From Haloactinomyces albus (GTDB lineage Bacteria; Actinomycetota; Actinomycetes; Mycobacteriales; Pseudonocardiaceae), in contig NZ_JAVDXW010000001.1 in assembly GCF_031458135.1 (NCBI RefSeq), forward strand, positions 4,588,001-4,652,000: a stretch of 64,000 nucleotides of DNA, given 5' to 3'. The notes beneath the pieces are model-generated. The model saw only the letters and a list, made by a program, of their open reading frames with translations. It was not told the DNA's origin and searched no databases. The position numbers and the translations under genes are program-made. Shown piece by piece: positions 45,048 through 53,130 of this stretch (its first letter is position 1; each line of letters opens with the position of its first letter).

Positions 45048-47195
45048 CTACCCGACGTCCAGCACCGGCCGCAGGAACTCGCTGGGCTGTCCGTGCCAGG
45101 ACACGCACAGCAAGTCGCGGGCACGGGTGCAGGCGACGAACAGCAGGTTGCGCTCGGACTGCAGATCCTGCTGGTGCTGCTGGGGATCGACCGATTCGTC
45201 GGTGATCGCGCTGGGCATGGGTACGACGCGCGCACCCACGTCGGCGACGATGACGCAGCGGAACTCCAGCCCCTTCATCTTGTGCATCGTGCCGATCCGG
45301 ACTCCGGCCTGACCGGCATCGCCGCCGAGTTGGGCCGTGTCGATTCCCGCGGCTTCCAGGCCCTTGGCGATGTCCTTGCCGAATTGGCCGGTGCGCGAGG
45401 AAATCCCGATGGTCTCGGCGGATACACCGGTGGCCAGCCAGCCGCGGACACGGTCGACGATGCCCGCGATCTCGGCGGGTTTATCGGTGAAGGATGCGGT
45501 CTCGGGAGGCTCGCCGCGGAAGCTGGACCGGTATCCGGTGAGGTTCTCCTCGCCTTCGTCCATGTCGTCGACGCGTTCGCCCAGCAGTAGGGCAGTGCTC
45601 CACAGCAGGATCTCGCGGGAGGTGCGGTAGTTGATGCGCAGCTTCGCCGACCGCCCGGACACGTGGATGCCGAGACTGCGCAGCGAGGCCTTGTTGTCGT
45701 AGATCCGCTGGTGGGTGTCACCGGCGATGAACAGGTCGTCCGCACCCCGGTCGACGATGGCGCGCAGCATGCGCCAGCGGGACGGGTGCAGGTCCTGGGC
45801 TTCGTCGACGACGAGGTGCCGGTACGGCTTGTCGGGCTGTGCTCGTAAGGAGTGTGCCGCGGCGTCGGCGACCTCCTCGAACGTCCGGTATCCCTCCGCG
45901 CGCAGTTGTGCCGTGAATTCCTCGAACACGGCCCACAGCTTGTCCTTCAGCGTGGGGGCGAGTGCTTTGCCGCGTCCCCTGCGGTCGGCTGCGCGGTACT
46001 GCTCGGCCGTGGTGACTTCCTGGGCGAGCACCACCTGGCGCCACTCCTGGTCCAGGAACGACTCGGGGAGGTCGAGATCGTGCTGGCGGATCAACCGCCG
46101 CCAGCGCACGAGCCGGTCGGTGCGGTCGATGATCGTGGAAGACTTGCCGTGCTGCTGCGGGAAGTGGCGCCGGGCGATCACATCGACGTTGGTGACCTCG
46201 ATACGGGCTCGCACCACCGGGTCACCGATGAGGACGTCGAGGTTGCGGGAGAGTTCCTCGGCGAGGTTCTTGGTGAACGTCGTCAGCAGGATGGAACTCT
46301 CGGGCAGGGCCGGGTTCCGGGCGAGGTGGTGGGCTCGGTGCAGGGCCACCACCGTCTTGCCCGTGCCCGCACCGCCGGTGATGCGTGCGGGGCCGTTGTA
46401 GGGGGCGTGCTCGGCGATGCGCCGCTGCGTCGGGTGCAGGAACACGCGCCACAGGTCGAAGGGCCATTCGAGGATGTCGGCCAGTTCCTCCGAGTCGTTG
46501 ACCACGGCGATGTATCCCTGGGAACGCTTCATCGCCGCGGCGAGCTCGTCGGTGTCCGCGCTCTCCGCTGTCGAGGCGCGGGGTTCCTCGGCAGGGAGGT
46601 GGTTGTGGGCGAGTTCCTGCCAGACCGCCTCCGGGGTCATTCCGGCGGCGAGTCCGGCGAGCGCGTCGTACTGCGTTTCCGGGATGAGGTTTCCGAGCGC
46701 GTCGAGTTCGTCGGTGCTGCGCAGGAGCCGGCACACGGTGCGGATGTCGTCGTCGATGCCGAGCCGCCCCAGGTCGGCATCGGAGACGTGCTCGAACAGT
46801 TTCGGAGACGAGGCCGAGGGAGCCGAGTCGAGCCTGCGGAAGTTGTTCGTCGCGGTGGCGAGTGCGACGTCGTTGCGCACCTCGATACCCCCGCTGAGCT
46901 TGTTCTCGGTGACGCGGCGGTTGCGCGCCCACTCGGTGGCCTTGTCGTGCGGCAGTACGTTGAGCAGCAGGTAGCTGCTGCCGGAGTCGTGTGCGGCGAC
47001 CACGCCGCGCCAGAAACCGGTGATGCGGATGGTCCGGATCCGCGAGTCCTTCGCCCCGGTGACCTTCTCCAGGTGGACCCCGGCGTGGGTGTGGGCGGCG
47101 AACTTCGCGAAGACCTCGTCGACTCGGTCTCGTACGGTTTTCTCGAGTTTGGCGTACTGGGGGAGGAACTCCCGGTGCAGACCGAGGGTGGCCAC
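45048..47195 (-). CDS. UvrD-type helicase with RelE-like N-terminal domain
   Basis: A 715-residue superfamily 1 helicase starting at GTG 47195 with AAAGGAG upstream. Residues 1-105 resemble the RelE/ParE toxin fold (FLPQYAKLEKTVRDRVDEVF, LEKVTGAKDSRIRTIRI, FWRGVVAAHDSGSSYLLLNV). The ATPase has Walker A GGAGTGKTVVAL (about 274-285), LTTFTKNLAEEL, the DEAQDL Walker B, GDTHQRIY (motif III), INYRTSREI (motif IV), IGTMHKMKGLEF (motif V) and VACTRARDLL (motif VI). All motor motifs are intact. This toxin-fold/helicase fusion has been seen in other actinobacteria; its role in repair or defence is unclear. It sits beside TIR and SLATT genes. Confidence 0.87.
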   Translation of the reverse strand: MATLGLHREFLPQYAKLEKTVRDRVDEVFAKFAAHTHAGVHLEKVTGAKDSRIRTIRITGFWRGVVAAHDSGSSYLLLNVLPHDKATEWARNRRVTENKLSGGIEVRNDVALATATNNFRRLDSAPSASSPKLFEHVSDADLGRLGIDDDIRTVCRLLRSTDELDALGNLIPETQYDALAGLAAGMTPEAVWQELAHNHLPAEEPRASTAESADTDELAAAMKRSQGYIAVVNDSEELADILEWPFDLWRVFLHPTQRRIAEHAPYNGPARITGGAGTGKTVVALHRAHHLARNPALPESSILLTTFTKNLAEELSRNLDVLIGDPVVRARIEVTNVDVIARRHFPQQHGKSSTIIDRTDRLVRWRRLIRQHDLDLPESFLDQEWRQVVLAQEVTTAEQYRAADRRGRGKALAPTLKDKLWAVFEEFTAQLRAEGYRTFEEVADAAAHSLRAQPDKPYRHLVVDEAQDLHPSRWRMLRAIVDRGADDLFIAGDTHQRIYDNKASLRSLGIHVSGRSAKLRINYRTSREILLWSTALLLGERVDDMDEGEENLTGYRSSFRGEPPETASFTDKPAEIAGIVDRVRGWLATGVSAETIGISSRTGQFGKDIAKGLEAAGIDTAQLGGDAGQAGVRIGTMHKMKGLEFRCVIVADVGARVVPMPSAITDESVDPQQHQQDLQSERNLLFVACTRARDLLCVSWHGQPSEFLRPVLDVG

Positions 47196-47537
47196 GCGTG
47201 GCTCCTTTCAGGCAGTGACAACTCGACCACGACAGTGACATAGATGATCACCTGTGTGGTTGATCCTGTGCGACTCATCCGAGCGGATGCCGGTCGGGTT
47301 CCGAAACCCGGATGCCCCCTCGGTCCTCCGGTGCGGTGTGTTCAGCCGTGCGGGGCTCTCCCATCCGGGTGACCATGATGCGGGAATTCGTCTTGGTCGG
47401 TACGCGCGGCGAGACCTATCGTCGGCTTCGCAGGATGGACCGTAGAGCTGGAACAAATTCCATAGTTGGATGGAGAGCGGGGGATCTCGCGCTCCGTGCA
47501 TCGACAGTGAACAGTGAACGAGGGAGGACAACAGTTC
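47196..47537. other. Divergent promoter region, helicase (-) / DoxX (+)
   Basis: About 340 bases. The right end carries GGGAGGA (47521-47527), the ribosome site of the DoxX gene. Overlapping open frames on both strands are compositional shadows. No clear hairpin or operator was found. Confidence 0.4.
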
Positions 47538-48107
47538 ATGAACGGCGCAGAGGTAGCCCGGATCGTCCTGCGGGCGTCGGTGGGATCGACGATGCTCGTG
47601 CACGGTATCGCCCACGGCCGCAGCATCAAGGGCACCGCCAAGTGGTTCAAGTCCATCGGTTTCTCGCAGCCGCGGCTGCAGGCGCGGTCCAGTGCCGTGG
47701 TCGAGGTCGGTGCGGGCAGCGCCCTCGTGCTCGGTGCTGCCACCCCGTTGGCCGCGTCCGCAGTGGTGGGGACCATGGCCGTTGCCGCGCGCACCGTGCA
47801 TATCAAGAACGGTTTCTTCATCACCAAGGAGGGCTACGAGTACGTGCTGAGCCTGAGTGCGGCCTCGGTGGCTCTGAGTGCGCTCGGCAGCGGTACAGCG
47901 AGTGTCGACCGGCTGCTGCTGGGGCGCCGTGAGCGGATGTCCGGCTTGCAGCGCGCGGCGTTGACCACGGGACTCGGTCTGGGTGCGGCCGCTGCGCAGT
48001 TGGCCGCCTTCTGGAGTCGGCCGCAGCCCGCGAGCACGAAGAAGGAGCCCGAGCAGCAGGCGCAGACACAGCAGACACAGCAGACACAGGAGTCGGCGCA
48101 GGGCTGA
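47538..48107 (+). CDS. DoxX-family membrane protein
   Basis: A 189-residue protein with four hydrophobic helices of the DoxX/DUF417 type: VLRASVGSTMLVHGIAHGRS, then a conserved KWFKSIGF segment, VVEVGAGSALVLGAATPLAA and HIKNGFFITKEGYEYVLSLS. The C-terminal tail is Gln/Thr-rich (QQAQTQQTQQTQESAQG) and encoded by CAGACACAG repeats, so its length may vary. DoxX proteins are implicated in redox or thiol-stress responses, but no enzyme activity is established. ATG 47538 follows GGGAGGACAA; the frame extends to 47514 without a better signal. A long hairpin 47 bases after the stop probably ends its transcript. Confidence 0.88.
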   Translation: MNGAEVARIVLRASVGSTMLVHGIAHGRSIKGTAKWFKSIGFSQPRLQARSSAVVEVGAGSALVLGAATPLAASAVVGTMAVAARTVHIKNGFFITKEGYEYVLSLSAASVALSALGSGTASVDRLLLGRRERMSGLQRAALTTGLGLGAAAAQLAAFWSRPQPASTKKEPEQQAQTQQTQQTQESAQG

Positions 48108-48153
48108 ACCCACGCCGATACCGATGTTTCGCAGCGTGGAACCGTAGGGAGGT

Positions 48154-48195
48154 GAACGGAACTTTCGTCGCGCTGTCGAGGCGAAAGTTCCGTTC
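48154..48195. terminator. Perfect 14-bp stem hairpin after the DoxX gene
   Basis: GAACGGAACTTTCG (48154-48167) and CGAAAGTTCCGTTC (48182-48195) are exact inverted repeats with a 14-base loop. There is no T-run, so it is a stem-only terminator or a dispersed repeat; stems of this GGAACTTTCG kind are common between genes in related actinomycetes. Confidence 0.65.
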
Positions 48196-48305
48196 GCTCC
48201 GGTCGGCGCGGCCTTGTCTGCCCTTCTCGTGCTCCGATTCGTTCCCCCTCGACAAGGAGTGCTTCCACGAGGCCGTTGCTGCGCTCGCCTGCGGCGGCCG
48301 TGCCG

Positions 48306-48337
48306 TTTTTGCAGTTTCGCGCGAAACTGCATTTTTC
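48306..48337. repeat. Palindromic repeat, copy A, with T-rich flanks
   Basis: A 22-bp perfect palindrome (48310-48331; core GCAGTTTCGCGCGAAACTGC) flanked by GTTTTT on the left and ATTTTTCT on the right. An identical element, flanks included, is at 52608-52641. On the plus strand the stem followed by T-run would act as an intrinsic terminator for the DoxX transcript. Confidence 0.75.
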
Positions 48338-48432
48338 TCCGCTTCAGTGGTTGCCGACAGGGTGGGTACTGTCGGCTTGTGCCGGTTCCGCGTTGATGGT
48401 TGCCCAGCGGTTTCCAGCATCACTCGGTGGGC

Positions 48433-49455
48433 TTACTGCTCCGGTAGGTGGCAGTCATCGTGGTAGGCGGCGGCACTTGCGGAATGCTCTTGTAGCTTTT
48501 CGTCGGCCTGTATGTACCCGCCCCCGTCCGGATCCTGGACATAGGCACGGTAGGACACCGGCTTTCCGCGGCAGGTGATGTCGTAGCGCGGCATCGCGTG
48601 CTTTGGCGAGTTCTGATACGCCCGGGCCAGCACACCTCGATACGTCACCACCGCCAGCCTCCGGTGCCCGGGTGCCTCGTGGTCGTCCGCGACACCGGCG
48701 CCGACTCGGACTTCGCACGTGCTCAGCAACCTGCTGGGTTCGGGAGTTTCGAACAGCCACACCTGCTGATCGTCAGGAGTGGCATTAGGCAGTCGCGTCA
48801 GAATGTTCGCATTGCACGATCCGCCGTGGTCCTCGGTCTCCTCCCAACGCACCGGGTCAGGATACGGAATTTCCGGCAGTTTCTCCGGCAACGGCAGCGA
48901 CCCTTCCGAACACCCGAACCGCTTCCGCGCACCATTGGTCATATCCACCATCAACCGCGCCATCGCCAACCGCGCCTTCGGATTGACCTGCTGCGGCATC
49001 TGGATGTTCACCGAGGCTCGCAGTATGGACATCTCGGACCCGCGCGTGCACGGAACCCACATGTTGGCCCAGTTAAACGTCACAAACCCCGGCAGGGTGC
49101 CGAGTGGTACCAGCAGTGGATCCGGTGGCGAAAACGCGCCAGCAAGAGAACCGGTCGGCTGGTGATTGATCAACATCCCGATTTCCGAACCGAGTACACC
49201 ACATTCAAGCGAAGGTTCACTGAGGTCGAGTTCGCTCGACGAGTCCTCACGCTCGGGTTTGCGCAGGTCCGCTGCGCGGACCAGGTCAACCATCAACTGC
49301 GGATCCACCATGCCGCCGCACGACAGGTACTGTGGCGGTGCGCGCACCCATTTTGGTACTTGTTCGCCTTCACCGCTAGAGCAGCTCGTTGCCGTCAGCG
49401 CGATGATCGTGCTCAACATCGCCAGTCGCACCCGGCCCAATTTGCGGAGCATCAT
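48433..49455 (-). CDS. Secreted lipoprotein of the ESX-like operon
   Basis: A 340-residue protein with an N-terminal signal and lipobox (TATSCSS; Cys about residue 25). The mature part has several Cys residues (LSCGGMVDP, SLECGVLG, VPCTRGS, KRFGCSEG, TCEVRVG, DITCRGKP), expected to pair as disulfides outside the membrane. It shows no enzyme motif; the arrangement is like DUF3558-type lipoproteins that accompany WXG100 genes. The ATG (49455) overlaps the stop of the 770-residue WXG-like protein by four bases. Probably a surface accessory of that secreted partner. Confidence 0.8.
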   Translation of the reverse strand: MMLRKLGRVRLAMLSTIIALTATSCSSGEGEQVPKWVRAPPQYLSCGGMVDPQLMVDLVRAADLRKPEREDSSSELDLSEPSLECGVLGSEIGMLINHQPTGSLAGAFSPPDPLLVPLGTLPGFVTFNWANMWVPCTRGSEMSILRASVNIQMPQQVNPKARLAMARLMVDMTNGARKRFGCSEGSLPLPEKLPEIPYPDPVRWEETEDHGGSCNANILTRLPNATPDDQQVWLFETPEPSRLLSTCEVRVGAGVADDHEAPGHRRLAVVTYRGVLARAYQNSPKHAMPRYDITCRGKPVSYRAYVQDPDGGGYIQADEKLQEHSASAAAYHDDCHLPEQ

Positions 49456-51764
49456 TTGGTCTCACTCACCGGAACCGGGCGGTTCCCCGTCGCATCTGCA
49501 TAAACGTTCGCACCGGTGTCGTAACCCTGTCCCACTTCAAAATGATCGACACCATCGCCATACGGATTGTTATCCGAAACCCACCTATTGTACTTACCGG
49601 GCAACGAACCGTCCGATTCGAAGATCCGGTTCGGGTGGTTACCGAGCTCTTCCTCGCCCGGGGCGATCGGTGGCGGTGGCGCCGAGTCCTTCCACATCTC
49701 GTGTTCCCACAGCGACTGGGCCAGCAGTGCACTGGCATCCTTGCGGCCGCTTGCCTGCAACTCGGAGGTCTCCTGAGCGACGATGTGTGAGCTGTCCTGC
49801 TGAAGGGCCCCCACCGCCGACTTCACGGTTTCCGCACCGGCAGCACCCACCAACGCGCCACCGACGCCGCCCAGTGCCGCGCCACCCCCGGCCACGGCCG
49901 CCGTCGTCAGCACGCCACCAGCATTGATCGCGGAATTGTACGCAGCGTCCTTACCATCATAGAATTCGTCAACCGCATATGTCCTGGCTTCGTCCAAGGC
50001 ACCGAGCACCGTGGACGACTGCTGCGCGACATCCGCCATGTTCATCCGGCGATTCTCGAGCGACTGTGTCTCATCGGTTGCGATCTCGTTGAGCTTCAAC
50101 TCGGTGTAGACCATGTTCGCGTTACGCATCTCGGCGTAGGCATCGGGATCATAGGCCGCCGACCCCATCACCTGATACAGCTCAGCCTGATTGAAACGCG
50201 CATGGTTGATCCCATTCTCGGAATGCGCCCACTGCGGATCGTCCACACTGAGGTTGTAGCTCTGGGCGCTGTCCTCGGAGGCGCCGTGTACATCGCCCAT
50301 GTAGCCCGAGATCATATGCCCGATGCTGTCCCGCATCGGTGGCGGCACCGCGCCGCCCGACGGGTCCCGGTTGGACTGCTCGCTGGTCGCCAGTTCATGC
50401 ACTGTCCCCGACATCACGCGTGCGGCTGCCTCACTGCGGTACTCGCCCTCCAGCGTGGCCGCCTCCAGGGCTTCGCCGAGCATGTTCTGCCCCAGCTTCT
50501 GGGCCTGTTCGGAGGCCTGCGGCGCATGGTCGGGATAACCGCCGCGCTCGTCGAAGTCCGCGGGCCAGTCTCGCTCCAACAGATACGGCAGCGTCTCCGG
50601 GTTCCGCTCAGGGTCGAAGAAATCGTCGGCGGCTTCCGGGTTGTTGTCCATCGCGACCATCAACCCCACCAGCGGGTCACCACCCTTGCCGTGTTCATCG
50701 ACGTAATTCAGATCGTCGACGGTCCCCTCGAAGGGATCCGCACGGTCGGCCGCGATCAGCGCATCGCCCACCGGGTTCAGGAACTCGGCCGAATACTCCC
50801 CGCTGTGCAGCAGCGTTCCCACGGCCCGATACCCCTCGTCACCGGAAGCCTGCGCCGCCGCCATCAGCCGATCGGCATACTCACCGGCCCTGCTGTCGAG
50901 GCCACTGTCGTTGTGCACGTCTCTGCCCAGGTATTCGCGGCCTTCCGCGCTGGTGCCGGTAGCCAAGGTTTCCCCCAGCTCGCTCTGCAGGGACTTCAGC
51001 ACATCGAGCTTGTTCGGCCCCTGGCCTTCACCGTGGAAGCCCCAGCCGAAACCCGTACTGCCGACCTGCTGCGAGAGCCGCAGCAGTTCTTCGGGCGGGA
51101 CGTCCTCCAGGAACTCGCCGGCGAAAGCGGGATCATCGCCATGGTTGCGCAGCAACCGCGCCAGCCGCTTCGCCTCGTCGAAGCTCAGTTCATCCGGCGG
51201 CTGGGAAGCCAGCTTGGCAGCCCTCCCGGCAGCCTGCTCCTCCTCGCGCCGCTCTTCCGTCAGGACTTGCTTGAGGTTGGCGTAGGCGACATCGGCAGCC
51301 TCCGCCGCGCGAGCAGCCGCTTGATCCGCCTTCGCGGCCTTGCCGATGATTCCCTCTATCTCGGCGACATAACTTTGATACTGCGCTTCCGCGCCCGCCG
51401 GATACGAGATCTTGCCGTCGTTGCTGATCGACCACTCATCCTTGTCACGGTCGTTGATCTCGTTATCGACAGCCTGAAGCTGCTGTTGGCAGGTGTCGAT
51501 GTCCTCAGCGGCAGTGATCAATCCCGGGCCTGCGGGCTGCAGGTCGTCGCGATACTTCTCCATCTCCTTACGAATGTGCTCAACGTGCTTGCACGCGGCC
51601 TGGGCTGCTTTGCCCTTCCAGATGCCATCCAGCTCCAGCGTGTTGCACACGCTGCACTGGAAGTCCGTGATCTGCTCGTCGAAGTCCCGGGCCAGCTTTT
51701 TCCACGCCTCGCCTGCACGCCGTAGCAGGGCAGGTTGCGCCGCCATGAGCATCGAGTAGTCCAT
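49452..51764 (-). CDS. Large WXG100-like secreted protein (770 aa)
   Basis: The N-terminal 100 residues form a WXG-type helical hairpin: LLRRAGEAWKKLARDFDEQ, LELDGIWKGKAAQAACKHVE, then long coiled helices to about residue 200. The middle (about 200-560) is a helical region with LSFDEAKRLARLLRNHGDDP, LVGLMVAMDNNPEAADDFFD and SGTVHELATS, seen in DUF6571-like actinobacterial proteins. Near 625-660 a Gly/Ala-rich segment (VLTTAAVAGGGAALGGVGGA) could insert into a membrane; after it come NPNRIFESDG-like residues without a recognised toxin domain. No nuclease signature was found at the C-terminus. It is flanked by small WXG-like genes; likely a type VII secretion substrate. Confidence 0.8.
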   Translation of the reverse strand: MDYSMLMAAQPALLRRAGEAWKKLARDFDEQITDFQCSVCNTLELDGIWKGKAAQAACKHVEHIRKEMEKYRDDLQPAGPGLITAAEDIDTCQQQLQAVDNEINDRDKDEWSISNDGKISYPAGAEAQYQSYVAEIEGIIGKAAKADQAAARAAEAADVAYANLKQVLTEERREEEQAAGRAAKLASQPPDELSFDEAKRLARLLRNHGDDPAFAGEFLEDVPPEELLRLSQQVGSTGFGWGFHGEGQGPNKLDVLKSLQSELGETLATGTSAEGREYLGRDVHNDSGLDSRAGEYADRLMAAAQASGDEGYRAVGTLLHSGEYSAEFLNPVGDALIAADRADPFEGTVDDLNYVDEHGKGGDPLVGLMVAMDNNPEAADDFFDPERNPETLPYLLERDWPADFDERGGYPDHAPQASEQAQKLGQNMLGEALEAATLEGEYRSEAAARVMSGTVHELATSEQSNRDPSGGAVPPPMRDSIGHMISGYMGDVHGASEDSAQSYNLSVDDPQWAHSENGINHARFNQAELYQVMGSAAYDPDAYAEMRNANMVYTELKLNEIATDETQSLENRRMNMADVAQQSSTVLGALDEARTYAVDEFYDGKDAAYNSAINAGGVLTTAAVAGGGAALGGVGGALVGAAGAETVKSAVGALQQDSSHIVAQETSELQASGRKDASALLAQSLWEHEMWKDSAPPPPIAPGEEELGNHPNRIFESDGSLPGKYNRWVSDNNPYGDGVDHFEVGQGYDTGANVYADATGNRPVPVSETK

Positions 51765-51767
51765 GCC

Positions 51768-52094
51768 CTATACCCCGTTCCCGTTCAACAGGTCCATGGC
51801 CCACTGGTCGGTGCGCCGATACTCATCGACTGCGGCCGTAAGCCGGTCGTCCACATCGGTTGCCCAGCGCCCGTAACCTTCGATATTGCGTTCGCAGGTC
51901 GCCTGCGCCTCCTCCAGCTTGGGGGCGAACAACCAGCCAGGATGCGCCCGCACTGCTGCGGCAACCTCCTCGGTGGCTTCCTGTGAGAGCGTGACCATCT
52001 TGTCGCCCACGTCGCGGGCCGTGCTACCGATCTTCAGCAATTGCTCCAGGTCGGCCTTATAGCCGCCATTGCCGCCCCCATCACCATCAAGCAC
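51768..52094 (-). CDS. Small WXG100/ESX-associated protein
   Basis: A 108-residue helical protein (YKADLEQLLKIGSTARDVGD, then TEEVAAAVRAHPGWLFAPKL and AAVDEYRRTDQWAMDLLNGN). Length, charged amphipathic helices and neighbouring WXG-like genes suggest a type VII secretion partner, although a canonical W-x-G is missing (a PGW is present). GTG 52094 overlaps the end of the frameshifted upstream gene (TGA 52087-52089), a coupling that supports both. It stops four bases before the ATG of the 770-residue gene. Confidence 0.78.
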   Translation of the reverse strand: MLDGDGGGNGGYKADLEQLLKIGSTARDVGDKMVTLSQEATEEVAAAVRAHPGWLFAPKLEEAQATCERNIEGYGRWATDVDDRLTAAVDEYRRTDQWAMDLLNGNGV

Positions 52095-52369
52095 TCTCAG
52101 TCACTCCCGTTCCACCGGTGACCTGCTGGCTGAAGTGGGCGATGGTCTGGTCGGCGGGACTGTCTCCCAGCGGAGTTCGCCGCTTGACCATGCTCATGTC
52201 CTGCAAACGGGGCATCGAGGTGGTCGGCGTATTTCCGGGAGAGGGCGATGAGCTCGTCGCCGGCTTCGGGAGTGACCTGGTACTGGCCTTGGTTGGCCGA
52301 GGTGATGATGTCCTGTATCGCGTTGTTGGTGGCGGACGGACTGCTTGCCACCTGTTGCGGATCCGTCAT
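52087..52369 (-). pseudogene. Small ESX-associated gene with a frameshift
   Basis: ATG 52369 begins MTDPQQVASSPSATNNAIQD and continues to KYADHLDA. In that frame the sequence turns into an Arg-rich tail ending at 52097. In the next frame, from about 52215, it continues sensibly as RLQDMSMVKRRTPLGDSPAD, QTIAHFSQQVTGGTGVTESA and stops at 52087, overlapping the GTG of the next gene. A single base change near 52205-52220 would restore one 90-odd-residue protein. Either a real mutation or a sequencing error; the recovered coupling favours an originally intact gene. Confidence 0.6.
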
Positions 52370-52505
52370 GACGGCTTCGCTTCCCCCAGCTGCTCGCATA
52401 CGCGCGCTTGCGCCCTCCAGCGGCCACACTGTACTGATCATGGTACGGAGGGTCAACGCACGACGTGAAACAGCTTCACAGCGGTGCGGTACATGCGGGA
52501 GGGTT

Positions 52506-52529
52506 GGTCAATTTCGCGAGAAATTGACC
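52506..52529. repeat. Hairpin GGTCAATTTC/GAAATTGACC
   Basis: GGTCAATTTC (52506-52515) and GAAATTGACC (52520-52529) pair perfectly around a GCGA loop. The TTTCGCG...GAAA centre resembles that of the palindrome repeated at 48310 and 52613, as if one element family. It is 80 bases from copy B. Confidence 0.6.
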
Positions 52530-52607
52530 GACTCCGAGTCGGCGTCAGGGGCGACTGAGCATGATGTGAGCTGCGTTTTTGGTTCCTGCGACCGTGGCGG
52601 ATGTGGT

Positions 52608-52641
52608 GTTTTTGCAGTTTCGCGCGAAACTGCATTTTTCT
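52608..52641. repeat. Palindromic repeat, copy B, with T-rich flanks
   Basis: The same 22-bp palindrome as at 48310-48331 (here 52613-52634; core GCAGTTTCGCGCGAAACTGC), again with TTTTT on the left and ATTTTTCT on the right. The two copies bracket the ESX-like operon, one on each side. Confidence 0.75.
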
Positions 52642-52785
52642 TCGTGCTCGGCCAGTACAGGGGCGCGCTTGACGTGTGATGGTCGTCGGGATCGTGTTCT
52701 GGTTTTCGAATCGGGTCTCGTCTCGGGCTGACGGAGGCCGGGGCCGCAGGCCGGTGCCCGGGGGAGGGGTGGTACCGGCCTGCGG

Positions 52786-53130
52786 ATGAGGGCCTTGGCC
52801 CATCAGCCGGACGAACTCGGCGGAGTACCCATCGAGGCAGTGATCGCCGTCCTCCGCGCCGAAGGTGTTCTGGAAGTCGATCGGTCCGGTTCCACACGAC
52901 CTCTCAACGAACATCCCTTGTTCGAAGAGCCGACAGCTCCGTTCCCGTTGTTTCCGCAGGGATGGCCCCGATATGGGCAAGAGCAGCTTCCCCGGGCTGA
53001 GTGGCTGCACCGGCATACCCTCAAACTCGCCGTTCCGCATGCCGATGATGGCCTCGCCGATGCCTATCTTCAGGCGTTCGAGAAAGTGCTCACACACCAC
53101 CACGAGTTCAAGGAGAATCAAGCGGTATGA
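52786..53130 (+). CDS. C-terminal part of a DegT/DnrJ-type aminotransferase-like protein
   Basis: A 114-residue frame with GVPIEAVIAVLRAEGVLEVD, then RPLNEHPLFEEP and WLHRHTLKLAVPHADDGLAD, ending AYLQAFEKVLTHHHEF. This matches the small C-terminal domain of sugar aminotransferases of the DegT/DnrJ/EryC1 family, but the PLP-binding domain (about 280 residues) is absent upstream. It could be a truncated remnant or a stand-alone domain: its stop overlaps the NUDIX ATG (53127), a coupling that suggests it is still translated. The start at 52786 lacks a clear ribosome site. Confidence 0.55.
   Translation: MRALAHQPDELGGVPIEAVIAVLRAEGVLEVDRSGSTRPLNEHPLFEEPTAPFPLFPQGWPRYGQEQLPRAEWLHRHTLKLAVPHADDGLADAYLQAFEKVLTHHHEFKENQAV

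Larger units (their letters stand above)
48108..48432. other. Intergenic region with two palindromes
   Basis: About 325 bases between convergent genes. It contains the 14-bp-stem hairpin at 48154-48195 and the palindrome with flanking T-runs at 48306-48337, listed separately. Nothing else is evident. Confidence 0.5.
52370..52785. other. Intergenic region with two palindromes, between divergent genes
   Basis: About 415 bases. It contains the hairpin 52506-52529 and the palindrome 52608-52641. The right end (52750-52785) is GC-rich without a strong ribosome site before the next start. No other gene is supported. Confidence 0.5.

Noticed and set aside
49452-51764. Polymorphic toxin with a nuclease C-terminus
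   Set aside because: No His/Cys catalytic cluster or known toxin motif could be seen in the last 150 residues, and no immunity gene follows; a lipoprotein gene does.
52506-52641. Possible CRISPR-like repeat array from the palindromes
   Set aside because: Only two identical units about 4.3 kb apart, not regularly spaced repeats with spacers; no cas genes are present.
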